From assembly GCF_031755915.1 (NCBI RefSeq), contig NC_083382.1, positions 2,976,001 to 3,040,000 on the forward strand: a DNA stretch of 64,000 nt, in the 5' to 3' direction. The translations under genes and the position numbers were made by a program. This document shows positions 13,200 through 25,717 of the stretch, piece after piece. Each line of letters opens with the position of its first letter. The stretch's first letter is position 1. The notes below the pieces were generated by a model. That model did no database searches, was not told the origin of the DNA, and saw nothing but the letters and a program-made list of their open reading frames with translations. Source of the stretch: Ziziphus jujuba (Eukaryota > Streptophyta > Magnoliopsida > Rosales > Rhamnaceae).

Positions 13200-13850
13200 C
13201 TTATTAGTTAATGATTCTTCTCTCTTAAATTATGTAGGAGCAAAAATGACAATTGATTGTAATTGTTTAATTTTGAGGCATTACAAAAGTTAAATATGTT
13301 GCTCGGCATTTTACAAAATAAAATATTCTTTGTTTTACTTGCTATAATTATGTCGGAGCCAAAAAGTCAGTTATTTTGATTGCATAATTTTTTTTTATAT
13401 TTAATTTGAGGATTTACAAAAGTTAAATTAGCTTGGCATTTGGAAAAGAAAATATTCTTTGATTGATTGTCGCTCATGTATCAAAATCAATCCAATTTAA
13501 TAATTATTGTATAAATGCGCGCCTCATCAATCATGTACATGGTTGGATTGTTTCATATTTTCGATTTAGGCACATGTAAATTCGTGGTTGATATGGCGAA
13601 CGTGATTCACATGATCATATCCCTTTCTAGGGAGGCACAGCTGGCTGGCTCGTTTAAATATGACATTTTTTTTTTTTTTTAAATGTAGATAGTGGGATAA
13701 GCTTTACTCGTTGCGGGTCTTTCTCGTTGGGATATGTGCCTCTCCTAATTACCTAATCTTTTCAAAATTTAGTGACACGTCTCAAATAGAAGTTGTAAGG
13801 TCACAATTAATTTTTTCAACTTTTACATTAAAAAGACTGAGTTAAATGTT
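13200..13850. repeat. Third copy of the X-Y module
   Basis: Block Y at about 13205-13465 matches 10965-11185 closely. It shares GAGCAAAAATGACA, GTTGCTCGGCATTTTACAAA and AATTATGTCGGA. It is followed by block X (13475-13850), which matches 11218-11490. The order and strand are the same as in the first two copies. Confidence 0.6.
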
Positions 13851-14172
13851 TGGACTTGTTCGGTATAACTGATTTTATAAAATTTTATATAATTGATTTT
13901 TTAAAATTTTTTTATTATTAAAAAGTTAATAAAGACTTAATTGTAAACAAAAAATTATATTAAATATTCAATAAAGACTTAATTGTAAACAAAAAATTAT
14001 ATTAAATATTTATTAAACTGTATTTAAATATTTGAACTTATTTAAAATAATTTAGAAAAACTATTTTTTAAGTCAATAAGTATTTTTTGATTTTTGCCAA
14101 AAGTTTTTATTTTTTAACAAAAAAGGTTTTGGCATTCAAATATAGCTTTTAGTCCCAAAAACAAGCTCTGTC
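13851..14172. other. Intergenic, AT-rich
   Basis: There is no gene. A tandem duplication of about 56 bases is visible at 13920-14020 (AAAGACTTAATTGTAAAC twice). Confidence 0.5.
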
Positions 14173-14227
14173 TGTGAAGTCCCATATCGGTTGGAAAGGG
14201 AAATAAAGCACGCCTTATAAAGTGGTG
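14173..14227 (+). mobile_element. Start of a TRIM LTR, interrupted by the gypsy LTR
   Basis: TGTGAAGTCCCATATCGGTT and the following CGCCTTATAAAG match the first 55 bases of the TRIM LTR at 6547. The match stops exactly where the gypsy LTR begins, so the gypsy element probably inserted into a TRIM. I could not find the remaining TRIM part on the far side. Confidence 0.55.
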
Positions 14228-17081
14228 TGTATAACATCCCGTACCAAAAAAAAAAAAAATATACATGATTAAACAAGTTTGACGAAATTGACTAATTTTG
14301 ACCAAATTTGACCAAGTGAATAATATATGGGTTCAAGTTGACTTTTTCAATAGCCAATATTTTTGGTTTGACTGAGGTATCATTATGTAGATCTCGTCGA
14401 TACGAGTTCACAGACTGGTGGCACACCAAATTCTGAGTTACGGATAAAAAGTTATGGTTCTGAGAAGTTTTAAGCATAAATTTTAAATCAGTGTACAAGC
14501 CAGTCCCCAGTTTTTGTCTTTTAGTGATTTAGGCTCTATATAAACCTCGGTAAGTGTTCCAAACAAGAAGAAAAGCCCAAAAATACGCATTTCCTCTCCA
14601 AAACACGAGAAAAACACCCCAGACCCATGGACCCGAACCGACCGTTTTTACCTCCAACCGGGTTTATGCCGTTTGACCCATCTCTGGCCACCACCTTGCT
14701 ACACGCACCGGCCAGAGAGGAGCAGGGGACGGAGGCGAGCTCAGCAGCAAAATTTCATGGCCACGGGTCGCCAGACATGCCTAGATCTGGCCAGAGAAGC
14801 TCGACGGCCAAAAATTTTTTCTCTCCTCTTTTCTTGTGTTTCCGGCCAACCCAGCTCGATCCATACCTCTATCCCACCATTTTCGACCCCTATGAGTCCA
14901 TTTCTGTGGTTAGATTGCCCAAAACCCCTACCATTTGAGAGATCTCTCAATTTCAAGTTTGGCTGAACCTTTACGTCAATTTTCCAGTCACTAGAGGAGT
15001 CACCGGACCAAGGTAAGACCACTGGTGAACTTCTTGTCTCTTGGGCTTTCCGTTGACTTATAATTTGTGAATTTTGGAGGTCGTTTGATAATTTTCCTAT
15101 TTTTGGAGTTATTTGGCTAATTTTCGAAGAAATTGGGATTGCGTTTGGATGATTATGGTTAAATTGGTTAGAATTGAAGTTAGATTAGTGAAATTGGATA
15201 ATATTAGGACCTAATTGGGGGTTCAATTTCAAATATTAGGCTTCGGATGAAAAGCCCCAATTTTGAATACCGGGTCCTAAGGACACGCGGTATAATTGGA
15301 CTGTCCGGTGTCCAATTTATACAATTTTGTAGTACTGTAAATTATTTTGAGACATTTGGATTATACAAGTGTCTCTGGTTTAGTTGTTTGGAGCCTGAGG
15401 AATATTTTATTATATTACAAGCACTCGAGTTGAGCCTAGAGGAAATCCTGTAGAGGAGCAGGCATGAGCATCTACAGTACTGTGAGTGGTCATATCATTT
15501 TTAAATGTTTTGGGCATATAGTATAATATATATGTGGTTTAAATATTTTACGCATAACCATTTGATTGAAATGTTATTTTATGCATATATAAATATTTGC
15601 TTTCACATATATGTGTTATCATTTTATATGACTTTTAATAATATTTTAAGTGATTTTCAATTTTAATGGATCCATAAATGGACTTGTGGTATTTAAATAT
15701 TTTGGTAATTAAATTGAGGTTTTAAATCATTTTGGAAACTATTTGGTTTGAGAAACTAGATTGAAAAATCATATGATTTTAAGCATGATCAAATATTTTA
15801 TAATTTTATGTGCTTAAAATTGGTTTATGGTGAATATATTTCACTGTGGTATTTCTGGTTTTCGTATGAAATAATGTTTTGAGATTTTTGAAATATTTAA
15901 TTAAGCGGTGGAAGTTTAAATATTAAATTATGATTTATGATACAGTATCGTTTGGAAAAGTAAATATATAGTCTTACAAGATTGTTTTATGTATACTGCA
16001 TTGGTTATTTTTAAATTGATGTATCATGTAATGCCAATACCTTGGATCAGTATTATATTATATTATATTACCGCGCGTTGGGTTTACCACGGTGTTGTGA
16101 GGTTGTTTCATCCAACGGTTATCTATTATTACCATGGACTATGAGATCGGGTTTATCAGACGGTTTATTATTATTGCCACGGTGCCATGGGGTTGGGTAC
16201 GTCCCGACCGTTATTTATTATTTTCACGACACTGTTCATATATTGAGGGTCGTGAGGTGGGTATATCCCACGGTTTGTATATTGGTACATCGTATGGTAC
16301 ATTGTATATATTTGTATATATTGTTGATTTACAGATATTGTGGTGGTTTCTGCATTTTCATATTTATTTAGTGGAACTATAATTATTATAGTTTATGCTC
16401 AAATGTTTATATCTGGATTTGAAATATTTCATAATATTACAACGATCGTTCATTCATACTTTTGAGCATCGATTTTTATGATATTAATTGGGGTACAAGT
16501 TTGGATTTTGTGAAATTATTTTTAAACGGGGAACTTTTCAACAAGTGGAATGAGAGATCTTGAGAGAAAGATTTTTCAGAAATAAATAATAACTTTTCTA
16601 TTATACTACGCCACTCACTGAGATTCTTTATCTCACGTTTTATTGTTTTAAATTCGTTCCCCTAGGCCCAGGCAGCTAGTAGCAGTCTACCTCGCGCATA
16701 GCTTATCGCTTGTTTCCTTCCACTGCAGCAGCCATATTTATTATTTCTTCACCTATTGTTATCTTCTGGACTTATTTATTACTTATTTGTACTCATAGAC
16801 TTTGTTGACACTCTTAGAATGCTCTGATTTTAATTATGAGACTCAGTAGAGACCATAGTACTCATGTGTGTAGTTATGGCCTATAGTACAGTAGGCCGAT
16901 TGTGGACTTATTTATATATATATATATATATATTGAGGTATTAATGTTAAGGCTGGTGTTTGATTATCTACGTTTTAAGGTGAGGTTCCATTGGATATTT
17001 TCTAGGAATTGTCCAGTGGGACATCCCTAGGCGGGATCACCCAGAAGGTCCTGGAGAGGGTTCCCGGGACAGGTCCTGTCA
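14228..17081 (+). mobile_element. 5' LTR of a Ty3/gypsy (Tekay/Del-like) element
   Basis: The LTR starts TGTATAACATCCCGTACC and ends CAGGTCCTGTCA, right before a tRNA-Met primer-binding site. Its length of about 2.85 kb fits Tekay/Del LTRs. It shares the start, the internal 'GATACGAGTTCACAGACT' word and the 3' block CACTCACTGAGAT..GTTCCCCTAGG with the minus-strand solo LTR at 996-4161. A repeated TTTATCACACGGT/TACCACGGTGTTGTG-type stretch occurs at 16075-16280. Open frames at 14627-14966 and 16042-16382 lie within the LTR and are not genes. Confidence 0.8.
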
Positions 17082-17084
17082 GCC

Positions 17085-17096
17085 TGGTATCAGAGT
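17085..17096 (+). other. Primer-binding site (initiator tRNA-Met)
   Basis: TGGTATCAGAG stands three bases after the LTR end. It is the usual plant LTR-element site complementary to the 3' end of initiator methionine tRNA. Confidence 0.8.
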
Positions 17097-17223
17097 TTTA
17101 GGTTCTAACTTCCTTTGGATTGTACATTGCTGTACAACTCATCCTGTATTTTACCTTCCATACCTACCTTTGTTGGTTGTAAAGTATATTTTGGCTTATT
17201 CTATCATATAGAACTTTTTCTTG

Positions 17224-19265
17224 ATGTCGCGAGGAGGTAGACGTGGTTGCCAGCATGTTATAACTGGAGATACGGGTGCGTCCACTTATGAGGAGCATCT
17301 TGTCGAGCGCCTGGCTTGACCACTCGAGAGGAGTGGGTTTATTAGGTATTTAGTTAAGTAGGCTTGTAGACTTGGAGCAGTTGGTTGTGATGGCTCCATA
17401 GATCCTATGCAATGTCCGGATGAGGACAAGGTCACATTAGTTAGCTTTACGCTAGAAGGAAACTCGAGGAAGTGGTGGACGTATGAAAGGACTAGGAGAC
17501 ATCACCCTTGAACATAATTTAAGACTACATTTCACATTGAGCTTTGTTCTCCAACCTTTATTAAGATTAAGAGGTTAAAGTTGAGACACCACTCAGGGTT
17601 CAGGACAATGGACAGTGAACAACGATAGCAGTTTTTTTGTTTTTAGAGATCTACAATCTGAGGTAGCTTATGTGGCAGGTTTCATGATGGGCAGTGCCAA
17701 TGGGATGGACCATACTTTCATTACAAGCAGTCGGAACACTTAAAAATGATTAACCTTATCGAGAATATGGTCATGCTAGAGCTTTACGACCGGGTGCACA
17801 ATTTCAACTGATTGATGGGTACAAAGCATATGATACACAAACAGGCTAGACTTCAAGAGATTCTACCAACACTGGACAACTGTCTTCATCCACAGCCAAA
17901 GGCAGAGGTCAGAAGGGATGACAACTTACCAGAGGTAAGGTATATGCTATGATCAATTAGGAGGATCACTCTGATGTTGTTACAGATACATTATCTATGC
18001 TTGGTAGTGACGGACATATTTTATTGGCTCAAGGATCACACACTCTTTTGTTTTACGTGAATATGTTACACTAGTCGAGATGACTCAAGTTCGTTAGGGG
18101 TGTTACCTGAAAAGTTCCACATCCATAGGAGGATTCTTTTAACCTCGTCAGGTGTTTAAGAGTAGTTATCTTCGTTGCATGGAAATTAAGGTTCTTAATA
18201 TTAGAATCTAGTATAGGTAATGTTTGCTTATGCATTTTGGTGATCTTGTGTAGGACAATTTGCTGAGAATTAAGTGGTGAATTTCATAAGTTGGTTTTGT
18301 AGTATCTGCTTCTGAATGATAATTTTAGATCTTGGTTTTGATATTTTGTTTTCTTGAAGATTGAGGGTTTTATATCGATGATTTTTTATGGATCTAAGGT
18401 GGTTGATATTCTTGATGATAACTTAATCTCCTAAGGAATATGATTTTTGGGGCATAACTAGAATATAAGCAAGCAATCAATGTTTCTTATGATTTGAGAA
18501 TCTAGTAACTAGTTTATAGGATTTGGTTGTGATATTAGAATTAAGATTTAAATTTCCTTATTGCTCGATGTATGTATTCTTAGAGTTTGTTTGAGAACTG
18601 GAAGAATTTGAGGCATCTTCAAGAATGATATTTTGAGATGATGAGAGGACTCAGACTTGATCTTTTGGCTTCATATTTCTTGGTGTTGACAATCTTGAGG
18701 ATTTCCTTAGGCTTTATAAGCAATCTAAAGCTCTCCATTAGAATAAATATAAGAAACTTTGTTTTATGACTTTGACGAATTTGGTTAAAAGGAAGATGTT
18801 TGTCGAGGTTAAGGAAATTGGATAATTAATGAGGAACATGGATCTTATAATTGCAAGTACTAGGAGTGTAATCGGAGACAAAGAGAATAATTTACATTTT
18901 AACTTTGTGACACTAATATTTGGTTTGAGAAAATTAGATTTAAGTTCTAAGTCTTCTTTTTGAATTGATGGATGAATTTTTTTTTTTTTTGAAAGTTATG
19001 AGTTGTTACTTATGCTTCTAGACAGTGGAGGAAGCACGAGCTGAATTGTCCGACTCATGAGTTTGAGCTTGCTGCAATGATTTTTTTTATATTGCAAGCT
19101 TGGAGGCACTACTTGTATAGAGTTGCTTGTCGGACTCTTACTGATCATAGGAGCACTAAGTATTTGTTCACTCAAAAAAAGTTGAACTTAAAGCAAAGGA
19201 GATGGATAGATAGCTCAAAGATTATGATTGCGCTATTTTCTTGATATTTGAGTTGCACGGTTGGG
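17224..19265 (+). pseudogene. Degraded gag-pol of the gypsy element
   Basis: From ATG 17224 the frame reads MSRGGRRG and soon meets a stop. Fragments in different frames show gag around 17420-17500 (DKVTLVSFTLEGNSRKWW), the protease around 18028-18055 (a decayed SGSTHSFV motif), and RNase H at 19020-19250 (HELNCPTHEFELAA, WRHYLYRV, TDHRSTKYLFTQ, LNLKQRRW). No reverse-transcriptase catalytic block, integrase or 3' LTR was found, so the element is internally deleted and truncated. Many stops and frameshifts make it non-functional. Confidence 0.8.
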
Positions 19266-19870
19266 TGTTAACTAGCTAATTAACTAGTCTGTTCTCTCAT
19301 TCCCACTAGGAATACAGCTAATGAGTTCTGTCGTTGGGGCTCCAGCCTTCCATGGATCCCTTCAGGCTTTACTCATTAATAAGGATCCCTTCAGGCTTTA
19401 CTCATTAATAAACTAAGTATAAAAAGAAAAAAATAAATAAAAGGGAACTGCTTTTCATATAAGATTTCGCGAATCTCTGTCCCTTTTCAAGTCTTTGTGA
19501 AAAATTGATAAGAGACTTTGTCCCAATTTTTTTTTCCCCCATTCCTTCGATATGATATCACTTTTTTTTCGAAACTACCAGCAAAGAGATAACATAGACA
19601 AGTCCGTTCTCTCATTCACACTAGGAAGACAACTAATAAGTACTGGTTTTCAGGCCACATCAGCCCACAGTGCTTCACTCATTATTAACTAAACACTTCA
19701 CTCATTATTAATCAAGTAATAATGGAAACAACGATAATGATAATAACTACTTTTTGTGGGCAGTGCTTCACTCATTAGAAACTAAGTGCTTGACTCATTA
19801 TAAATTAAGTAATAATAGAAACAATGATAATGATAATAACTAATTTTTACATGACATGTCATTTTACACT
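19266..19870. repeat. Short tandem and dispersed repeats after the gypsy remnant
   Basis: 19270-19380 and 19550-19670 repeat the unit seen at 7906-8440 (AGTCCGTTCTC.CATTC, ATGAGTACTG-like). GGATCCCTTCAGGCTTTACT occurs twice in a row at about 19355-19410. Two ~100-base tandem units with CACTCATTA..AAGTAATAATGGAAACAA lie at 19670-19860. Confidence 0.55.
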
Positions 19871-21866
19871 AGTCAAATTGAAAAATGGAAATAAAAGAAT
19901 AGCTATGGATAAAAACAAAAAAGAAAAGGAAAATTTGGTTTACACGTTTTAGTTTTGTCATTATATCACTTAATTAAAATATTTATTAAATTTATTTATC
20001 AAATAATATATATTAAAATATTACTAATTGATAAATTTATATAATTTAAATATTAATGAGTAAATTCTTAAATAAAATAGTTAATTAAAAAAATAAATTA
20101 ATAAAATATTACCACAACACTTGCCACATCATTTGATCAATAAATTTGGTGCTTTTAACATATCATCATTTATCTCCTTTTGGTTTTTTAAATTTATTAA
20201 AAGAGACTTATATGTTAGTTTGTATGTGTTTTTATCATTTAATTTTAACAATTGAAGATCAAACATGTATTTTTACAATATTATTTTATTATAAAATATT
20301 TATTTTTTAATTTTCCTTCTGTCTATAACTGTTACAATTAATTGGCAAAAATTGACAATTTGCTCTATTTTGATAGATGTAGAAAATTAAAAGAGGTTAA
20401 TGATGATTTTTTCAAAAATATGAGATCTAAGTTAAATAATGGAAAATTTGAAAAAGTATAAATAAAATTTGATTTAAAAAAAAATGAAAATCAAATTGTA
20501 CAAATGTAAGAATAAAATTCATTAATATTTTATTTCGATATTTAAATAAGAGATATTTTTATTTTCGGTCATTTTTATATTTCTATTTATTTATTAAGTA
20601 TTTTTTTAATATATAAAAAATAATTTTAAAAGTTAAGAAATAAATTTACCATGATATATACAAAGTATTATGTCTTATGTAGTTATATTTATTCTTTTAA
20701 AGGTTCATTTATTCATGATTAGATTATGTTAATATATATATTAACCAATAAACTATTGACATATGACATTTAGTATACATTTGGATAAATTCATTGATAT
20801 ATCTAAAATAATCATTACTCTTAGTAAAATTTTAGTGTTTAATTCTTTTATATGAAGTTTTTGGTGTTTATCCCATTATTAATAAGTTTGAATGTTTTTC
20901 ATCATTGTTTTCATTCTTCTTAGGCCTATTTAATATAATTTTTGGAAAGTAAAAAGCAGCTTTTGAGGTCTGAAAACCGTTATTGAAAATGTTTGGATAA
21001 TTTTTAGAAAATGCGTCTAGCCTCCAAAAGTATTTTTAATTAAAACCAATAAAAATGATTTATTTAAAAAGCACCTGTAGAAAAGCAAAAGTAGAAGTAG
21101 AAGCTATATCCAATAGGGCCTTAGTTCTTATTATAATAATTCTGCTTTCACGCTTTAAAATTTGACTCACGTTTTCCTTGAAAGAGAGTTTAAATAGAAA
21201 CGTGAATTGTGAAAATTAACATGTTAATAAGCAAGTATACATTGTTTTTTTTTTAAAAATATTTTTCAATTAATGATATTGTTTAAAATGAATATCAAGC
21301 TCATATAGTTTAAATATTGTTTAAGTTAATGTTTACTTGTAGAGGCTCACATTTTGAGTCTTTTTTTTTTTTTTTTTTAAAAGCAAAATTTTTCTTAAAA
21401 CATATTTTTTTGAAAAGAAAAAATATTTATAAAATAAGTAATTAATTATAATAACCATCATTAACATTTTTATACAGTAATTATTGAAGAAAGTATTTTT
21501 TAATTAGATATATATTTATGCATGTGATCATTAATATTATCAATTTTTATATCACATAAAAAATAACATCGACATTTATTATTAGAGATACTGAAAATCT
21601 CTAGAAATTCAAAGCTCAAAAATAACTTTGGTTTTGATAAAAATATTGAGGATTTAAAATATAAAAATATGCATGAAATTGTTAGAAATTATCAAATATA
21701 GATAAAAACTCATAAAAAATGATGAAAAATTTTATTTAAAAAATAAAAAATTGATAGTATATTTCTTTTAATAAACTAATTTATAATAAATATTAATGAC
21801 CATAAATATACTATTATTAATAAAAAATATAAAAAATACATATTTGATAAAAAAAAAATTTTATTA

Positions 21867-21901
<35 letters not shown>

Positions 21902-22273
21902 AATTATTATAATTATATTATATTTTATCAATGTCATATCAATATAACATAGAATTTTTAGATGGTTGAAAATTATTAATTTTTTTTTATTCTCATTTTG
22001 AGATATGAAATATGAAAGATAATTACCAAATATGTATTTCTGTAATATTTTATATGTAATTCTTAATATGTCAATAATATAAATTTTTGATAATTGAATT
22101 TGCAGAGAGTAATAATATATTTTTGCATATTTTTTAAGTTTTATCTATGTTTTAATTTTATTTACAATATAATATTATATAAATATTAAATTTATTATTA
22201 TGAAAAATACTAATAATGGTTAGATAGACTTATTTAGTGTAATTATGGACATTATTGGAAGGAAATTAAAAAG

Positions 22274-22304
<31 letters not shown>

Positions 22305-22629
22305 CAATAATATTAATTTGATAAATTTTTTTTACTAAATATCAATAATATTTATAATTAAATTTCATAAATATTTTCAAAAATAAATTTACAGAAAATT
22401 TTGAAATTTTTTATAAAAATTATGGATGTATTAACCAAATTATGAATAATTTGATATAGATATTATGATAAAAATTTTCATAAAAATTATAAAAAAAAAT
22501 TTTGATTAATATTATAAAAATTATATCTATTTTTATTTGAAAATTAAAATTCTTTTTCATATGCTAAAGAATAAAAATCTATGAAAAATTCAATTATTTT
22601 TTTCAAAACAATGCCAAAATCAACAATTT
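19871..22629. other. Intergenic, very AT-rich
   Basis: I see no gene. Two (TA)n microsatellites stand at 21870-21897 and 22276-22304. About 20930-21130 has an AAGCAGCTTTTGAG..AAAAGCACC string resembling a decayed MITE, but the borders cannot be fixed. Confidence 0.5.
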
Positions 22630-23345
22630 GGCCAATCCACCGTCCCGATCGTATATCAAAATCATTCCAATTTATTTATTTTGAATATATGCTTACCTCA
22701 TCAATCTATTTGTTATTATTATTATTTTGACTGAGATATGTGCACCTCATCAATCGTGTACATACTTGGATTGTTTATTATTTTCGATTGAGGCATGCGT
22801 CATGTGATGAATGTGTTTCACATACTTTTTTAGGTTGTTAGAATCTGACAATTTTAATTTGTTGTTAAAACATAAAGTGGATAAGCTCTACGCGTTTTCT
22901 GGCTCTTGCTTGCTGAAGTCTTGGTAAAAAAGTTGAGTTGAGCATAATTATTATTATTATTATTGTTTTTTCTTTTTCTTTTTCATTTTTTTTTTATCAT
23001 TATTGGATGATTAAAATCGAGAACCTCATCCATAAAAGAGTAGGTAAACATCATCGCTAGATTGTTTATGTAAACGTGAGTTACATGTAATTATCCTCTT
23101 GATTCCTCTCACTCTAATTATGTGTGATTGTAATTATTTTATTTAATATTTAAATATTTGAGGATTTACAAAAGTTAAATCTGTTGCTTGGTATTTTACA
23201 AAATAAAATATTCTTTGATACTTCTCACTAATTATGTTGGAACAAAAAAGTCAATTACATTGATTGCATGAATTTTATTTCCATTTTAATATTGAGGATT
23301 TGCAAAAGTTAAATATGTAGCTTGGCATTTACAAATACAATTTTC
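22630..23345. repeat. Fourth copy of the X-Y module
   Basis: Block X is at about 22640-22940 (ATATCAAAATCATTCCAATT, ATCGTGTACATACTTGGATT, ATAAGCTCTACGCG). Block Y is at about 23090-23340 (GATTTACAAAAGTTAAAT, TTGGTATTTTACAAAATAAA, TTATGTTGGAACAAAAAAGT). It is more diverged than the first three copies. Confidence 0.5.
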
Positions 23346-23394
23346 CTTTTTTTTTTTTTGGTTTTGAATAAAGAACTTCGTCATGTAGAACATA

Positions 23395-24075
23395 AATTAA
23401 ATACATCAACATCAAAAAAGAACTGAAGCCCCGCTGGGCCTTGTTCCAAACTTCCAACCATGTACACAAAGATAATCATTCCTTGGCAAAGCTTGCCAAC
23501 TCATGAGCAACGACATTTGTATTTTTAGGTGCAAATTGACATCGGAACTGTGGTGTATGAGTTAATTTACTGGTAGTGAATTGAGTCCACTATAAAGCAC
23601 TCGGCAACCACCAGTAATTTCTGCTTGTTACTTAGCACATTAAGAGCATATTCAAGGGATTTTTTAAAGTAAAAAAATATATTCTCTATAATAAAAAGCA
23701 TCTTTTAAAATAACGAGTAAAATTTAAAAATGCTTTTCAATAAACTCTCTATTAAACTTTTTATTTTTATTTTTTCTATAAACATTTATTGTTTTATTTG
23801 TAGCCTTTCTCTTTTATATAAGTTACTTATTTTTTAAATATTATAATAATGACATAAAAGAATGTGTTACATTCAATTAATTAATAAATATAATATTGAA
23901 ATAAAGAGTGGTTTTGGTTTTTTAGATTTGGAGAGCCAAATCAACTTTTTATATTAAAAAGTCAAAATAAAAAGTTTATTGAAATTCTTTTTTAAATGTT
24001 GTCTTTTTAAAATAAAAAAAATACCATATTTAAAAATTCTCTTGGGATGCTCTAAGAGCTGATAGCAAACAACCT
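23395..24075 (-). pseudogene. LINE RNase H-domain remnant, split by a MITE
   Basis: On the minus strand, frames with shifts read LLSALNVLSNKQKLLVVAEC, then IVDSIHY, then NTNVVAHELAKLA and WLEVWNKAQ. This is the pattern of the RNase H tail of plant L1-type LINEs (VxESD.. INS..; N..AH.LAK.A). The part after 24052 continues the frame that stops at 23643 once the inserted MITE is ignored. The remnant is short and cannot make a product. Confidence 0.65.
23644..24052. mobile_element. Tourist-like (PIF/Harbinger) MITE
   Basis: The left end GAGCATATTCAAGGGAT and the right end, read in reverse, GAGCATCCCAAGAGAAT are imperfect inverted repeats. TAA stands directly before the left end and directly after the right end, the 3-base target duplication of PIF/Harbinger elements. 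The length is 409 bases and no coding region is present. It lies inside the LINE remnant. Confidence 0.7.
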
Positions 24076-25607
24076 TGTTCATTTATGCCGCCAAAATCCT
24101 GCTTGTTACTTGGCAAATTAATAGTTTCCAAATTAATCTTATGTCTTTAATTATTTAGGAATATAATTTAACTATATTGATTTTAAGTATTTTATTGTCA
24201 CGTTTATTTAATTCAATTTAATTTAAATTTTATTTTTTGTTTCTATATATTTAATTGAAGGATAATTTTATTTTTGTTTGAATTTTATTTTACTCATAGA
24301 CTTGATCCAGTGGTTAAACCACTAAGAATATGCCTCCATATTTTGACCTCGATAAAAAATCTACCTTCCTTTAATATTGTAATTAAAAAAAAAAAACTAA
24401 ATATATATTTTTACACTTACTTTCTATGAGCTTTAATTTTTGGGATAAATGATAATTTAGAAGTCTTGAATCTTTTTTATTTTTCTATGTACGTATCACA
24501 TCCAAGAATGTAATTATTTGGACCAAAAATAAGAATCTAATTTACAGCTTTTGATTAGCACAAATTTTAGAGTAATTAACTACCTCTTTTCTCTTAAATT
24601 CTTAGTGTTTTACCTAACATGTTTGATTGATTTTAAAGCATGTTCATTGCTTTAGAGCGTTGTTTGCATCTACAATCTATAAAAGCAAGCATTCAGGTTT
24701 AACTGGATCTTTCCTTTTATCATGGTAAATAATGTAGTAACTAATATGACAATTTTATTTATTTATTTATCTTTTGTTATTGGATTTCATATACTATTTA
24801 TTGAAGGTTTTAGTTATCCATATCTATATAAATAATTTTTTTATCTCTTAATATATAATCACATCATTTGTTACATAATTTAATAAGTTTAGTAAATATT
24901 TTGGTGTTTTTAATACTACTATTTTGTTTATTAAATAATGCTAGACATGAGAAATGATGTGATGATTATAAATTTGCTTTTGTTATTGGGCTTTAATGAA
25001 AAAAAATAAAAAATAATATTATTATAACATCCATTACATTATTTAGTGAATAAATTTATTAAATATATTTTAAATACATTAATTAATTTTTTTGAGAAAA
25101 TATTAAGAAAATATATATTAAAGGATAAAGTTCAAGTCTACACCCCTTCAATTTTATTATAATATCATTTGGACTCCATGCTTTTAAAAAATCATCATAT
25201 ATCTTCCTTTTATTTTTTTAAAATATCAAAAGCGATTCAATTGCAAGTTTTTATCCATTTAGTTCTTTTATCAGCTAAATATCAAAACTATATTTTTATA
25301 ATATTATTCAACCATAAAAAAAAAAAACTAATATTTTTATATTTATGTGATCTTTAACTTTAATATTTTCATAAAACAGAAGACATGTAAATAATGATTT
25401 TTTAAGTATGTGAGATCTAAATAACATCATGGTAAAATATAAAAGGTGTAAATATAAAAAGAGTAAATGAAAATTTTCTTATATTAAATAAAAAAATTTC
25501 AAAAAAACTTGATAAAAAATTTCAAGAAACTTGGGGTGATCAGGTCGTGGCCACTCCAGGCCATCGCATTGCTATGCCTCTGATTCCATCTTTAAGTATT
25601 GCTCAGC
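24076..25607. other. Intergenic upstream of the plus-strand gene
   Basis: AT-rich, with no gene seen. The open frame at 25169-25357 is low-complexity and I do not accept it. Confidence 0.6.
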
Positions 25608-25615
25608 TATATATA
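25608..25615 (+). promoter_or_regulatory. TATA box of glycine-zipper gene A
   Basis: TATATATA lies 103 bases before the ATG at 25718, within CAGCTATATATAGCC, and is followed by an A/C-rich leader. Confidence 0.5.
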
Positions 25616-25717
25616 GCCATCAAAATACCAAACAAAATCAACATTTCCTAAAGAATAAACCCAAGCTCTTTCATCTTTAGCTATTCATCTTGCTATCTTA
25701 CGTTCAACTTTACTTTT

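Noticed and set aside
14627..14966. Proline-rich open frames of 103 and 97 codons
   Set aside because: Inside the gypsy 5' LTR, overlapping in several frames, with no similarity to the frames in the related LTR.
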